From positions 1 through 64,000 of the forward strand of contig NZ_RCIO01000008.1 of assembly GCF_004000235.1 (NCBI RefSeq): a DNA stretch of 64,000 bases, given 5' to 3'. Under the pieces are notes generated by a model. The model saw only the letters and a program-made list of their open reading frames with translations, did no database searches and had not been told where the DNA came from. Shown here in pieces: positions 16,985 to 24,935 of this stretch (positions within the stretch are counted from its first letter, which is position 1; every line of letters starts with the position of its first letter). The translations under genes were made by a program, and so were the position numbers. Source of the stretch: Mesorhizobium sp. Z1-4. GTDB taxonomy: Bacteria; Pseudomonadota; Alphaproteobacteria; Rhizobiales; Rhizobiaceae.

Positions 16985-18946
16985 ATGTTTTCCAGAATCC
17001 TGATCGCAAACCGCGGTGAGATCGCCTGCCGGGTCATCCGCACCGCCCGACGCATGGGTGTCGCCACCGTAGCGGTCTATTCCGACGCCGATCGCAACGC
17101 GCTGCATGTCGAAATGGCGGACGAGGCGGTGCATATCGGCCCTGCCCCAGCTGCGGAAAGCTATCTGGTCGGCGAACGCATCATCGAAGCGGCGAAGGCA
17201 ACGGGCGCGCAGGCAATCCACCCCGGATACGGTTTTCTGTCTGAGAACCCAGGCTTCGTCGAGGCCGTTGAGAACGCCGGACTGACCTTCATTGGCCCCT
17301 CGGCCAAGTCGATCCGCGCTATGGGCCTGAAGGACGCGGCCAAGCGGCTGATGGAGAAAGCCGGAGTGCCTGTGGTTCCCGGCTATCACGGCGAAGCGCA
17401 GGAGATCGTGGTGCTGGCGGGCAAAGCGCGCGAGATCGGCTATCCCGTGCTCATCAAGGCGCGGGCCGGCGGCGGCGGCAAGGGCATGCGCCGGGTCGAC
17501 GATGCCGACGACTTTGCCGACGCGCTGGCAAGCGCGAAACGCGAGGCCAAGGCCGCCTTCGGCGATGAGGCGGTGCTGGTCGAAAAATTCGTCGAAAAGC
17601 CGCGCCACATCGAGGTGCAGGTGTTCGGCGACAATCACGGCAATGCCGTCCACCTCTACGAGCGCGACTGCTCCGCGCAGCGCCGCCATCAGAAGGTGAT
17701 CGAGGAAGCCCCGGCGCCCGGCATGACAGCGGAAATGCGCGAGGCGATGACCTCGGCGGCGGTGAAAGCGGCCAAGGCGATCAGCTATTCGGGTGCAGGC
17801 ACGATCGAGTTCATCGTCGATGCATCCGAGGGGCTCAGGCCCGACCGCTTCTGGTTCATGGAAATGAACACACGCCTGCAGGTCGAACACCCGGTGACGG
17901 AGATGGTGACCGGCGTCGATCTGGTCGAGTGGCAATTGCGCGTAGCCTCGGGCGAGAAGCTGCCGCGCGCCCAAAAGGATATCACGCTCGCCGGCCACGC
18001 TTTCGAGGCGCGTATTTATGCGGAAGATGCGACACGCGGCTTTCTGCCAGCGACCGGGACGCTGCATCACCTTGTTTTCCCGACACAGGCGGCACCCGGA
18101 ACCGGAATCCGCGTCGAAACCGGCGTGCGCCAGGGCGACGCCATTTCACCCTTTTACGACCCGATGATTGCGAAGCTGGTGACGCATGGGCCCGATCGCA
18201 CATCGGCGCTGAGTGCTCTGGGTGAAGCGCTTGCGCAGACGAATGTGGCGGGCTCGACGGTGAATACAGCTTTTCTGGCCGCCCTCGCCGCCGACGAGGA
18301 CTTTGCGGCCGGCGATGTCGATACCGGACTGATCGCGCGCAAGCAGGACGCACTGACCGCGCAGCCGGCACCCTCGGCACGTGTTGTGGCACTTGCCGCA
18401 TTTGCAGCATCGGGTGCCGCTGAAAACCTTCGCACGGACGAGCCGTGGTCGACGCTCTCCGGCTACGCGCATTTCTGTGCGACACCACGGAGGGTCGAGA
18501 TTTCTCACGGCGATCGGGCGATCTCCGCATCGCTGACTGCCGAAAGCGGCGGCCGGTTCAGTATCGATATCGATGGTTCGGTGCAGACGATCGAACCGCG
18601 GCATGGCGCGTCCAGCGGGTTACGGCATGCAAGATGGCCGGGGCATGTGACTGTGTTCGAACGCGCTGTGGCACACGGCTTTGTCGCGCCCGACCCGCTT
18701 GATGCGGCGGAGGACGACGCAGCCAGCGGCGACAATCTTCGCGCGCCGATGCCGGGTCTGGTGAAGGTGGTGCGGGCCGAGACCGGTCAAACCGTCTCGA
18801 AAGGCCAGGCGCTGCTGGTGCTCGAAGCGATGAAGATGGAACACACAATCAGCGCGCCGCATGATGGCGAGATCGCCGAGATCGTGCCCGAAGGGACCCA
18901 GGTGAGCGACGGGACGGTGCTGGTGCGCTTCGCTGAGACCGAATAG
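16985..18946 (+). CDS. mccA: Methylcrotonyl-CoA carboxylase, biotin carboxylase/carrier (alpha) subunit
   Basis: Carboxylates biotin with ATP and bicarbonate for the beta subunit. 653 residues from ATG 16985, chosen for the GCGAGGA five bases upstream and the family start FSRILIANRGEIA. Order: biotin carboxylase N-domain (1-about 115), ATP-grasp with the GGGGKGMR glycine loop (about 160) and the EMNTRLQVEHPVTE catalytic segment (about 297), C-domain to about 445, a linker, and a biotinyl domain with K617 in LEAMKMEH. Propionyl-CoA carboxylase alpha is similar, but the C-terminal layout and the ivd/mccB context support methylcrotonyl-CoA. Confidence 0.9.
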   Translation: MFSRILIANRGEIACRVIRTARRMGVATVAVYSDADRNALHVEMADEAVHIGPAPAAESYLVGERIIEAAKATGAQAIHPGYGFLSENPGFVEAVENAGLTFIGPSAKSIRAMGLKDAAKRLMEKAGVPVVPGYHGEAQEIVVLAGKAREIGYPVLIKARAGGGGKGMRRVDDADDFADALASAKREAKAAFGDEAVLVEKFVEKPRHIEVQVFGDNHGNAVHLYERDCSAQRRHQKVIEEAPAPGMTAEMREAMTSAAVKAAKAISYSGAGTIEFIVDASEGLRPDRFWFMEMNTRLQVEHPVTEMVTGVDLVEWQLRVASGEKLPRAQKDITLAGHAFEARIYAEDATRGFLPATGTLHHLVFPTQAAPGTGIRVETGVRQGDAISPFYDPMIAKLVTHGPDRTSALSALGEALAQTNVAGSTVNTAFLAALAADEDFAAGDVDTGLIARKQDALTAQPAPSARVVALAAFAASGAAENLRTDEPWSTLSGYAHFCATPRRVEISHGDRAISASLTAESGGRFSIDIDGSVQTIEPRHGASSGLRHARWPGHVTVFERAVAHGFVAPDPLDAAEDDAASGDNLRAPMPGLVKVVRAETGQTVSKGQALLVLEAMKMEHTISAPHDGEIAEIVPEGTQVSDGTVLVRFAETE

Positions 18947-18962
18947 CTGCGACTGGATGACC

Positions 18963-19220
18963 TTAATGGGTGGTCATCCACTCGCGGGCTTCGCGCAGGG
19001 CGCGGGCAATTTCGACCTTCGACATGCCGGCGGCGAGTTCGGTGCGCAGCGCGGCAGCGCGCTCTGAGCCCTTGATCGCGGCGATGTTGAACCACTTGTG
19101 AGCGGCGACGACATCGGTGTCGCAATCACGGCCTGTGGCATACATCAGGCCGAGTTCGAACAGGATGTCGGCTTTGGCAGCACTTCCCATTCCGCTTTCG
19201 ATCATCTCGTAACGAGCCAT
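18963..19220 (-). CDS. Small Sel1-like repeat protein
   Basis: 85 residues from ATG 19220, which follows AGGGGA at proper spacing. It holds one Sel1/TPR-like helical pair: ADILFELGLMYATGRDCDTD, then AAHKWFNIAAIKGSERAA, matching the LGxMYxxGxGVxxDxxxAxxWxxxAA repeat consensus. It is common in Rhizobiales as a stand-alone protein and probably acts as a protein-binding module. It is convergent with mccA, 16 bases apart. Confidence 0.8.
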   Translation of the reverse strand: MARYEMIESGMGSAAKADILFELGLMYATGRDCDTDVVAAHKWFNIAAIKGSERAAALRTELAAGMSKVEIARALREAREWMTTH

Positions 19221-19636
19221 TTTCAATCCCCTGTCTTACCCCTGAGAGCGCCCGGCGTTTTCGCCTGTTGCGCTTGCGTTTCGATGGTTCGCAGATTGCC
19301 GGGGAGGCTTGAATCCGCCGTTAAGCGGGTTGCTTAACTACAGGAAAACAAAGATAAAATTTTCAGTAAATCCGAATTTCCGTTAATCATAGAGATGGCC
19401 GGTTTTCTGCGGTTTGATCGCACAAACCGCTAAAATGCGATGGCTGCCGGGCAACGGATTCTTCACCAAGGAATCGGAGCAAGGTCCGCGAAACGGCTAA
19501 AACCGAGCCGCCGTTTCGCTCATTTTCCGCGCGAAAATTTCGATTGCCGGGCGGCTTTTCCGACGCATCGATTTGCTTTACTTTTACGTATGCGTAAACG
19601 CGCCGGCATGGCGGCGTTCGCTAATGGGAGGACATC
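19221..19636. other. Intergenic region, 416 bases, AT-rich core
   Basis: I find no convincing gene. The centre (about 19330-19400) is strikingly AT-rich for this genome. It contains a perfect 7-bp inverted repeat at 19320-19338 and repeated CGGCTAAAA/CCGCTAAAA-like words near 19427-19507. It must hold the promoters of the two flanking divergent genes and could encode a small RNA. Confidence 0.45.
19320..19338. repeat. Inverted repeat GTTAAGC-N5-GCTTAAC
   Basis: Perfect 7-bp arms around GGGTT, upstream of the Sel1-like gene. It could be an operator. It does not fit the CtrA half-site spacing (TTAA-N7-TTAA), because nine bases separate the TTAA words. Confidence 0.4.
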
Positions 19637-19984
19637 ATGATCCGTAGCCTGGCACTGGCGCTCGCAGCCGGCATTGCCTTCACAACCACCGCCATCGCGG
19701 CCGAGCCCATCGTTGGCACGTGGAAGCGACCTAATGGTACGCTGATCCGCTATGCGTCAGCCGGCGGCGACAAATATTGCGGTACGGTTCTGACCGGAGA
19801 ATACAAGAACAAATCGATTGGCTGCATGAGCGGCTCCGGAACCAGCTACAAAGGTAAGGTCAACAAGCTCGATGAAGGCAAGACCTATTCCGGCAAGGCG
19901 ACCGTGAGCGGCAATACGCTGTCGCTGGCAGGCTGCGTGCTCGGTGGCCTGGTCTGCAAGAGCGAAAACCTGAAACGCCAGTAA
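19637..19984 (+). CDS. DUF2147-like secreted protein
   Basis: 115 residues with a signal peptide (MIRSLALALAAGIAFTTTAIAA). The mature part begins EPIVGTWKRPNGTLIRY and ends LSLAGCVLGGLVCKSENLKR, the lipocalin-like pattern of DUF2147 periplasmic proteins (GxW...G, then GCxLGGLxCxSxxxxR). It contains four Cys in the mature chain, so disulfides are likely. The family's function is unknown. Confidence 0.85.
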   Translation: MIRSLALALAAGIAFTTTAIAAEPIVGTWKRPNGTLIRYASAGGDKYCGTVLTGEYKNKSIGCMSGSGTSYKGKVNKLDEGKTYSGKATVSGNTLSLAGCVLGGLVCKSENLKRQ

Positions 19985-19999
19985 CGACGAAAGAAACAC

Positions 20000-20026
20000 G
20001 CCGCGCCGGCCTCGAACCGGTGCGGC
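20000..20026. terminator. Hairpin between convergent genes
   Basis: GCCGCGCCGG pairs with CCGGTGCGGC (one G-T wobble) around a 7-base loop, between the DUF2147 gene and the GST gene. A short TGTCTT tail follows. Confidence 0.6.
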
Positions 20027-20041
20027 TGTCTTGCCAAGAAA

Positions 20042-20746
20042 CTAGCTCCGCGCTTTCTGGCCGAACAGCACCTTCTGGGCATCCTTGTCGTCGGCAAGGT
20101 TGCGGCGGTATTCCTGCCCGGCGGCCATGCCGCGCTCCACCGCCGGCCGCGCCATGATCGTTTCGAACCACCGCTTCAAGTTCGGAAAGTCCTCCAGATT
20201 CTGGCCCTGGTTCTTGTAGGGCCGCACCCACCCCACACAGGCGATATCGGCAATCGAATAGTCGCCGGCGAGGAAGTCGCGGTCGGCAAGGCGCTTGTTC
20301 ATCACGCCATAGAGCCTGTTCACCTCATTGGTGTAGCGCTCGATGGCGTACGGCACCTGCTCCGGCGCATATTGCCTGAAATGATGCGCCTGGCCGCACA
20401 TCGGCCCGAGCCCGCCCATCTGCCACATCAGCCATTGGTCAACCTCGACGCGGCTGCGCTCGTGTGCCGGGTAGAAGCGGCCGAACTTGCGGCCGAGATA
20501 TTGCAGGATCGCACCGGACTCAAAAACCGAGATCGGCGCGCCATCCGGTCCTTCGGGGTCGATGATCGCTGGCATGCGGTTGTTTGGCGCAATCTGCAGG
20601 AATGACGGTTCGAACTGCTCGCCGCGGCCGATATTGACGAACTTCACCTCGTATGGTGCGCCCAGTTCTTCCAGCATGACGCTGATCTTCCAGCCGTTCG
20701 GCGTCGGCCAGTAGTAGAGTTCAATCGGCTTCGTCTGCGCTGGCAT
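20042..20746 (-). CDS. Glutathione S-transferase, Ure2/YfcG-like
   Basis: About 234 residues from ATG 20746, placed seven bases after GGAGGAG. The N-terminal thioredoxin-like domain (IELYYWPTPNGWKISVMLEE, then NNRMPAIIDPEG and VFESGAILQYLGRK with the cis-Pro and the ES pair that binds glutathione) is followed by an all-helical domain (YSIADIACVGWVRPY). The TPNGWK motif is typical of the Nu/YfcG-YghU class, which act as disulfide-bond oxidoreductases or peroxidases on glutathione conjugates. Confidence 0.9.
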   Translation of the reverse strand: MPAQTKPIELYYWPTPNGWKISVMLEELGAPYEVKFVNIGRGEQFEPSFLQIAPNNRMPAIIDPEGPDGAPISVFESGAILQYLGRKFGRFYPAHERSRVEVDQWLMWQMGGLGPMCGQAHHFRQYAPEQVPYAIERYTNEVNRLYGVMNKRLADRDFLAGDYSIADIACVGWVRPYKNQGQNLEDFPNLKRWFETIMARPAVERGMAAGQEYRRNLADDKDAQKVLFGQKARS

Positions 20747-20934
20747 ATGCATGCTCCTCCAAGGAGGGCACATCAGCATATCCGTCAGCACGCGCCAACG
20801 GCCGGCGGTTGGGCCAGCCGCAGCCAATTGTCCCCGCAACACGACGTTAACGACCCTGAACGCTGGCTGAACAGCGCTCTCAGAGGTGGTTCAGCAGCGG
20901 TTTGGCATCTTCGCGTCATCAGAAGGGACAACAG

Positions 20935-21105
20935 ATGCTCATCCGCCGTTTCACCATTGTGTGCCTGCTCATAACGCTCTTCGGAATCGGCTTTGCCGGT
21001 CTCGCGGTTGAAGCGAGCCGCCCGGCCCACTCGTGGACGGTCGGCACGGTTGTTCCCTGCATCTTCGAAAACGGCGTGCGCTGCAGCCCGCCTGTCCGCC
21101 AGTAA
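20935..21105 (+). CDS. Small secreted protein, unknown
   Basis: 56 residues: an N-terminal Arg-Arg pair, a strong hydrophobic stretch (FTIVCLLITLFGIGFAGLA) acting as signal peptide or membrane anchor, and a 30-residue tail with two Cys. ATG 20935 has AGAAGGGA upstream. I know no family. The ribosome site and signal-like start support a real gene, but composition alone is weak evidence. Confidence 0.5.
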   Translation: MLIRRFTIVCLLITLFGIGFAGLAVEASRPAHSWTVGTVVPCIFENGVRCSPPVRQ

Positions 21106-21127
21106 CGCCGTGAAGGGATCAACGAAC

Positions 21128-21316
21128 ATGACCGCCAGATCAAACCGCCGCCACCTCGGCACCTTCTTCCGCGCATTGATGATCGCAGCAGCCGTTGCGG
21201 CGCCGATGCTCGCGGTACAGAGCGTGCGCGCCGGCTCGTCTCAGTTCATCGGCGAAACGCCGTCGATGTCGAGCGGTGCGGGATTTGTCCTCATGGTCAG
21301 CCTGCAGCGCTCATGA
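21128..21316 (+). CDS. Small secreted or membrane protein, unknown
   Basis: 62 residues: a basic N-terminus (MTARSNRRH), one hydrophobic segment with an AGS-like cleavage site (ALMIAAAVAAPMLAVQSVRAG), and a short Ser/Gly-rich tail. An AAGGGA lies about ten bases before ATG 21128. It follows the previous small gene by 22 bases, suggesting a two-gene unit of tiny envelope proteins. Function unknown. Confidence 0.45.
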   Translation: MTARSNRRHLGTFFRALMIAAAVAAPMLAVQSVRAGSSQFIGETPSMSSGAGFVLMVSLQRS

Positions 21317-21428
21317 AAACCCGCGCTGGCTTAGACAAACCGGGCGATCACCTTGAAACTGTAAACCAAACCCCAGATGCGACGCCGGGTATTCTCGCAA
21401 ACGTCATGCAAAGTCTCTATATTGGGAC

Positions 21429-22931
21429 ATGGACAAACGAATCTACCCACAACCCATCGAATCCGTAGCTACACCCGAGCCCTATGGGCAGCGCAGCTTT
21501 ACAGACGCTGCGGAGGCCGTGGCTGCGTTACGTGCACTCTACGACCGCAACACCACCTTCCTGCGTGACTCGTTCAATTCAATCTCGGCGGACGAACCGC
21601 CGACGACGCGCTATCGCGCGCACTACCCCGAGATCAGCATCTCAGTGGCCAGCTATACACAGGCCGACTCGCGATTGCCTTATGGCCATGTAACGTCGCC
21701 GGGCTTTTATTCGACCACGGTGACGCGGCCCGACCTGTTCGACAACTATCTTACCGAGCAGCTGCGGCTGATGATGCGCAACCACGGCGTTCCCGTCACG
21801 GTCGCCGAATCCGAAACCCCGATCCCGCTTCATTTCGCGTTTCACGAAGGTGCCTATGTGGATACCGCGGTGGCCGAGCGCATCAACCGGCCGCTGCGCG
21901 ACCTGTTCGACGTGCCCGACCTCACCGCCACCGACGACCAGATTGCCAACGGCACCTTCGAGCCGCTTCCTGGAGAACCGATCCCTCTGGCGCCCTTCAC
22001 CGCGCAACGCATCGACTATTCGCTGCACCGGCTGGCGCACTACACGGCTACCAGCCCGTTCCACTTCCAGAACTTCGTGCTGTTCACCAATTACCAGTTC
22101 TACATCGACGAGTTTTGCGCGCTGGCCCGCGAGTTGATGTCTGAAGGCGGCGGCGGGTACACCGCGTTTGTGGAGCCCGGCAATGTGGTTACATATGCAG
22201 GCAACGACGCTCCGAGCGAGGGAACACCGGTGCCACGCCTGCCGCAAATGCCTGCCTACCACCTGGTAAAGCCCGGACATGGCGGCGTGACCATGGTCAA
22301 TATCGGCGTCGGGCCTTCCAACGCCAAGACGATTACCGACCACATTGCCGTGCTGCGCCCGCACGCCTGGCTGATGCTCGGCCACTGCGCGGGCCTGCGC
22401 AACAGCCAGGAACTCGGTGACTACGTGCTGGCGCATGCCTATGTGCGCGAGGACCACGTGCTCGACGACGACCTGCCGGTCTGGGTGCCGCTGCCGGCGC
22501 TGGCGGAAGTGCAGGTGGCCCTGCAAGAGGCCGTTGCCGAGGTTACGGGGCTTTCCGGCTACGACCTGAAACGCATCATGCGCACGGGCACCGTCGCCAC
22601 CATCGACAACCGCAACTGGGAGCTGCGCGACCAGCGCGGTCCTGTACACCGGCTTTCGCAGTCGCGGGCGATCGCGCTCGACATGGAGTCGGCGACGATT
22701 GCTGCGAACGGCTTCCGCTTCCGGGTGCCGTACGGCACGCTGCTTTGCGTTTCCGACAAACCGCTGCACGGGGAGCTGAAGCTGCCCGGCATGGCGACCG
22801 AGTTCTATAAACGGCAAGTGGCGCAGCATCTGAAAATCGGACTTATGGCGGTCGAGAAGCTGGCCGAGATGCCGTCGGAGCGGCTGCATTCGCGCAAGCT
22901 CAGAAGTTTCGCCGAAACCGCGTTCCAGTAG
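21429..22931 (+). CDS. amn: AMP nucleosidase
   Basis: Hydrolyses AMP to adenine and ribose 5-phosphate, controlling adenylate pools. The 500-residue length is right for the family. The N-terminal regulatory domain (to about 190) contains the EISISVASYTQADSRLPYGHV region; the C-terminal nucleoside-phosphorylase-like domain contains GHGGVTMVNIGVGPSNAKT, the HAWLMLGHCAGLRNSQ segment and DMESATIAANGFRFRVPYGT, which bind phosphate and ribose. Start ATG 21429 lacks an obvious strong Shine-Dalgarno. Confidence 0.95.
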   Translation: MDKRIYPQPIESVATPEPYGQRSFTDAAEAVAALRALYDRNTTFLRDSFNSISADEPPTTRYRAHYPEISISVASYTQADSRLPYGHVTSPGFYSTTVTRPDLFDNYLTEQLRLMMRNHGVPVTVAESETPIPLHFAFHEGAYVDTAVAERINRPLRDLFDVPDLTATDDQIANGTFEPLPGEPIPLAPFTAQRIDYSLHRLAHYTATSPFHFQNFVLFTNYQFYIDEFCALARELMSEGGGGYTAFVEPGNVVTYAGNDAPSEGTPVPRLPQMPAYHLVKPGHGGVTMVNIGVGPSNAKTITDHIAVLRPHAWLMLGHCAGLRNSQELGDYVLAHAYVREDHVLDDDLPVWVPLPALAEVQVALQEAVAEVTGLSGYDLKRIMRTGTVATIDNRNWELRDQRGPVHRLSQSRAIALDMESATIAANGFRFRVPYGTLLCVSDKPLHGELKLPGMATEFYKRQVAQHLKIGLMAVEKLAEMPSERLHSRKLRSFAETAFQ

Positions 22932-23006
22932 AATGAGGAAACACACCGCCAAGGCCTTGTTTGCGCGGCCTGCGCGTTTCCTGCCCAACCGGATGAGCGG
23001 TTTCGC

Positions 23007-23975
23007 TTGAAGCGCGTTCTGACATTGACAGCACCAGTCATTGCGCGGCTGCTCGCGGGGACGGCAGCGGTGGCCGGCATGCTTGCACTGACGAGCCTGG
23101 CGAATGCGCTGCACCCGGCGCTCGACTCCCTATCGCATTTCCGGATGCACCTTGCCTCGCTGTCGGTCCTGTGCGCCCTGCCCCTGTTGTTTTCGAAGCG
23201 CCGGCGCCGCTTTGCCGTGCTTGCAACCGCAGCCGCGGCCCTCGTGTCGGCGGCGACCTTCGGGGCGCTGTGGCCGAAAGGCGGGTTCGGGGCGGCCGCG
23301 GCAATGGCCGGCGGCGAACCTCACCGGCTGCTCCAAGCCAATCTGCGCTTCGACAACAGGGAACCGGACAGGCTGTTCGAGCTAATCGCGCGGACGGGGC
23401 CCGATATTCTGACATTCCAGGAAGTTTCAACCGCCTGGATCGAACAGCTTTCGCGGCTTCGCTCGCAATATCCGCATGGCATCGTCTGTGAACGCGAATC
23501 GCGACTGGGCGGTGTGGCGATCCTCTCGCGCTACGCGGTGGCGCCCGGCAGCGCGGAATGCGTCGACGACGGGCTATTGGCATTCGCGACGCTGGAGATC
23601 GAAGGCCGGAACGTCGATATCGCGGCGCTTCACCTGCACTGGCCTTGGCCATTCGACCAGCATGCGCAGGCGCAATGGAACGCACGCGACCTTGCCCGGC
23701 TCGGCGAAACGGCGCTTCTGGCCGGCGACTTCAACGCCGCCCCCTGGAGCGAAACGACCCGCATGCTTGCCGCAGGCGGCGGACTGGCGGCGGCGGGGCT
23801 TGCCGGCCCGACATGGCTGAGAGCATGGATGCCGAACGCGCTGCGCCGCGTTGCCGGTCTTCCGCTCGATCAGGTGCTGGTCAAGGGCGCGATCGCGCCG
23901 ACGCATATGGAGCGAGGACCGCCGATCGCGTCAGATCACCTGCCGATCCTGATGGATTTCGCGCTTGTGCACTAG
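23007..23975 (+). CDS. Membrane-anchored endonuclease/exonuclease/phosphatase family protein
   Basis: 322 residues. The first about 95 form three hydrophobic helices; the rest is an EEP-fold hydrolase with the metal-binding Glu in ILTFQEVS, the catalytic His in ALHLHWPWP, the Asp-Asn pair in LLAGDFNAAPWSE and the terminal SDHLPILMDF motif. The substrate may be a nucleic acid, phosphoinositide or lipid phosphate, probably at the periplasmic face. The start is TTG 23007, which overlaps the stop of a possible 25-codon leader frame (22933-23010) as TTGA. It converges on the lipid kinase-like gene with a 4-base overlap. Confidence 0.85.
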   Translation: MKRVLTLTAPVIARLLAGTAAVAGMLALTSLANALHPALDSLSHFRMHLASLSVLCALPLLFSKRRRRFAVLATAAAALVSAATFGALWPKGGFGAAAAMAGGEPHRLLQANLRFDNREPDRLFELIARTGPDILTFQEVSTAWIEQLSRLRSQYPHGIVCERESRLGGVAILSRYAVAPGSAECVDDGLLAFATLEIEGRNVDIAALHLHWPWPFDQHAQAQWNARDLARLGETALLAGDFNAAPWSETTRMLAAGGGLAAAGLAGPTWLRAWMPNALRRVAGLPLDQVLVKGAIAPTHMERGPPIASDHLPILMDFALVH

Positions 23976-24895
23976 CGGGCATCGGCGGTCGGACCATTCA
24001 CCGGCCTCAAGACCTTGAGCGCGCCAGGGTGGATGCGGATGTCAGCCTCACGCGGCAGCGGCAGCAATTCGCCGTCGAGCACCATGTTGGCACTGTTGCG
24101 GTGGCGGGGGAAAGAGAGCGCGACTGCTTCGGCCGGACGCTCGGTCAGATGCGGGTTGCGATCCCGGCGGGCTGACAGAATATCGAACGCCAGTCGCGCG
24201 ACCCCGGCCGGCGACAAGGCCGGCGCGGTGTAAAAACCAAGCCTGCCGGTATCCAGCCGGTCCTGAAACATAAGCGGATCGGGGCCGTAGGGGTTGTTGG
24301 ATACGGATATCATGGAGACCGTCGAGCGCTCGCTCGCGCCGTCGACACTGGCGTCGACCTGAAAGGTCGGCGGATCGAAGATCACATCGACGGCAGCCTG
24401 CACGCTGGCGCGGATTTTCCCAAGCCGGGTCGCGTAATCGTAGCGGTTTCGAAAGCGCACCATGCGGGGGTGAAGGCCAGCCGCGAACTGGTGCACAAAG
24501 CCCTTTCCATTAACGCTGGAAATGTCGGCGGGTGCGATTTCAGAGCGCGCGAGCGCTGCAAGTGCCGCCTCCAGACCGAGCGGGAAAAGGCCCAGCGAGC
24601 GCGCAAAAAGGTTCATTGTCCCGGCAGGCAGCACGCCGAGCGGCATGCCCGATTGCCAGCAGGCGCGCGCGGCAGCCGAGACGGTACCATCGCCGCCGCC
24701 GGCGATCATCGCGTCAATGCCGGTCCTGTCCGCTCCGCGCACCAGCGCGGCTTCGATTTCGGCGCCGGCAACGATATCGAATGTCGCATCATGGCCGGAG
24801 GCAGCGAGCAGCGCGTCCGCGGTGGCACGGAACGCATCCATATCGAGCGTGCCGAAGGTGCCGCCATCGCGGTTGAGCACGAGGTGTAGCTTCAT
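23972..24895 (-). CDS. Diacylglycerol/lipid kinase family protein
   Basis: 307 residues of the DAGK catalytic family (YegS/BmrU-like). The nucleotide-binding GGGDGT motif lies at residues 66-71, followed by GVLPAGTMNLFARSLG, the second conserved loop. The C-terminal beta-sandwich is recognisable by TVSMISVSNNPYGPD and LDTGRLGFYTAP. The probable reaction is ATP-dependent phosphorylation of a lipid such as diacylglycerol or a sphingoid-type alcohol at the membrane. Start ATG 24895. Confidence 0.87.
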   Translation of the reverse strand: MKLHLVLNRDGGTFGTLDMDAFRATADALLAASGHDATFDIVAGAEIEAALVRGADRTGIDAMIAGGGDGTVSAAARACWQSGMPLGVLPAGTMNLFARSLGLFPLGLEAALAALARSEIAPADISSVNGKGFVHQFAAGLHPRMVRFRNRYDYATRLGKIRASVQAAVDVIFDPPTFQVDASVDGASERSTVSMISVSNNPYGPDPLMFQDRLDTGRLGFYTAPALSPAGVARLAFDILSARRDRNPHLTERPAEAVALSFPRHRNSANMVLDGELLPLPREADIRIHPGALKVLRPVNGPTADAR

Positions 24896-24935
24896 GGGCT
24901 AAGCCTTTCCACAGCTCGCCCCCGCCGCGAAGCAC

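Noticed and set aside
19321-19337. CtrA-type site (TTAA-N7-TTAA)
   Set aside because: The two TTAA words are nine bases apart, not seven, so it is only reported as an inverted repeat.
19440-19640. 66-codon plus-strand frame in the AT-rich gap
   Set aside because: No ribosome site, atypical composition, and no signal or domain; more likely untranslated leader or promoter DNA.
20756-20767. CCTCC-AA-GGAGG mini-hairpin before the GST gene
   Set aside because: The stem is five bases and contains the GST Shine-Dalgarno itself; it could mask ribosome binding but is too short to call a regulatory element.
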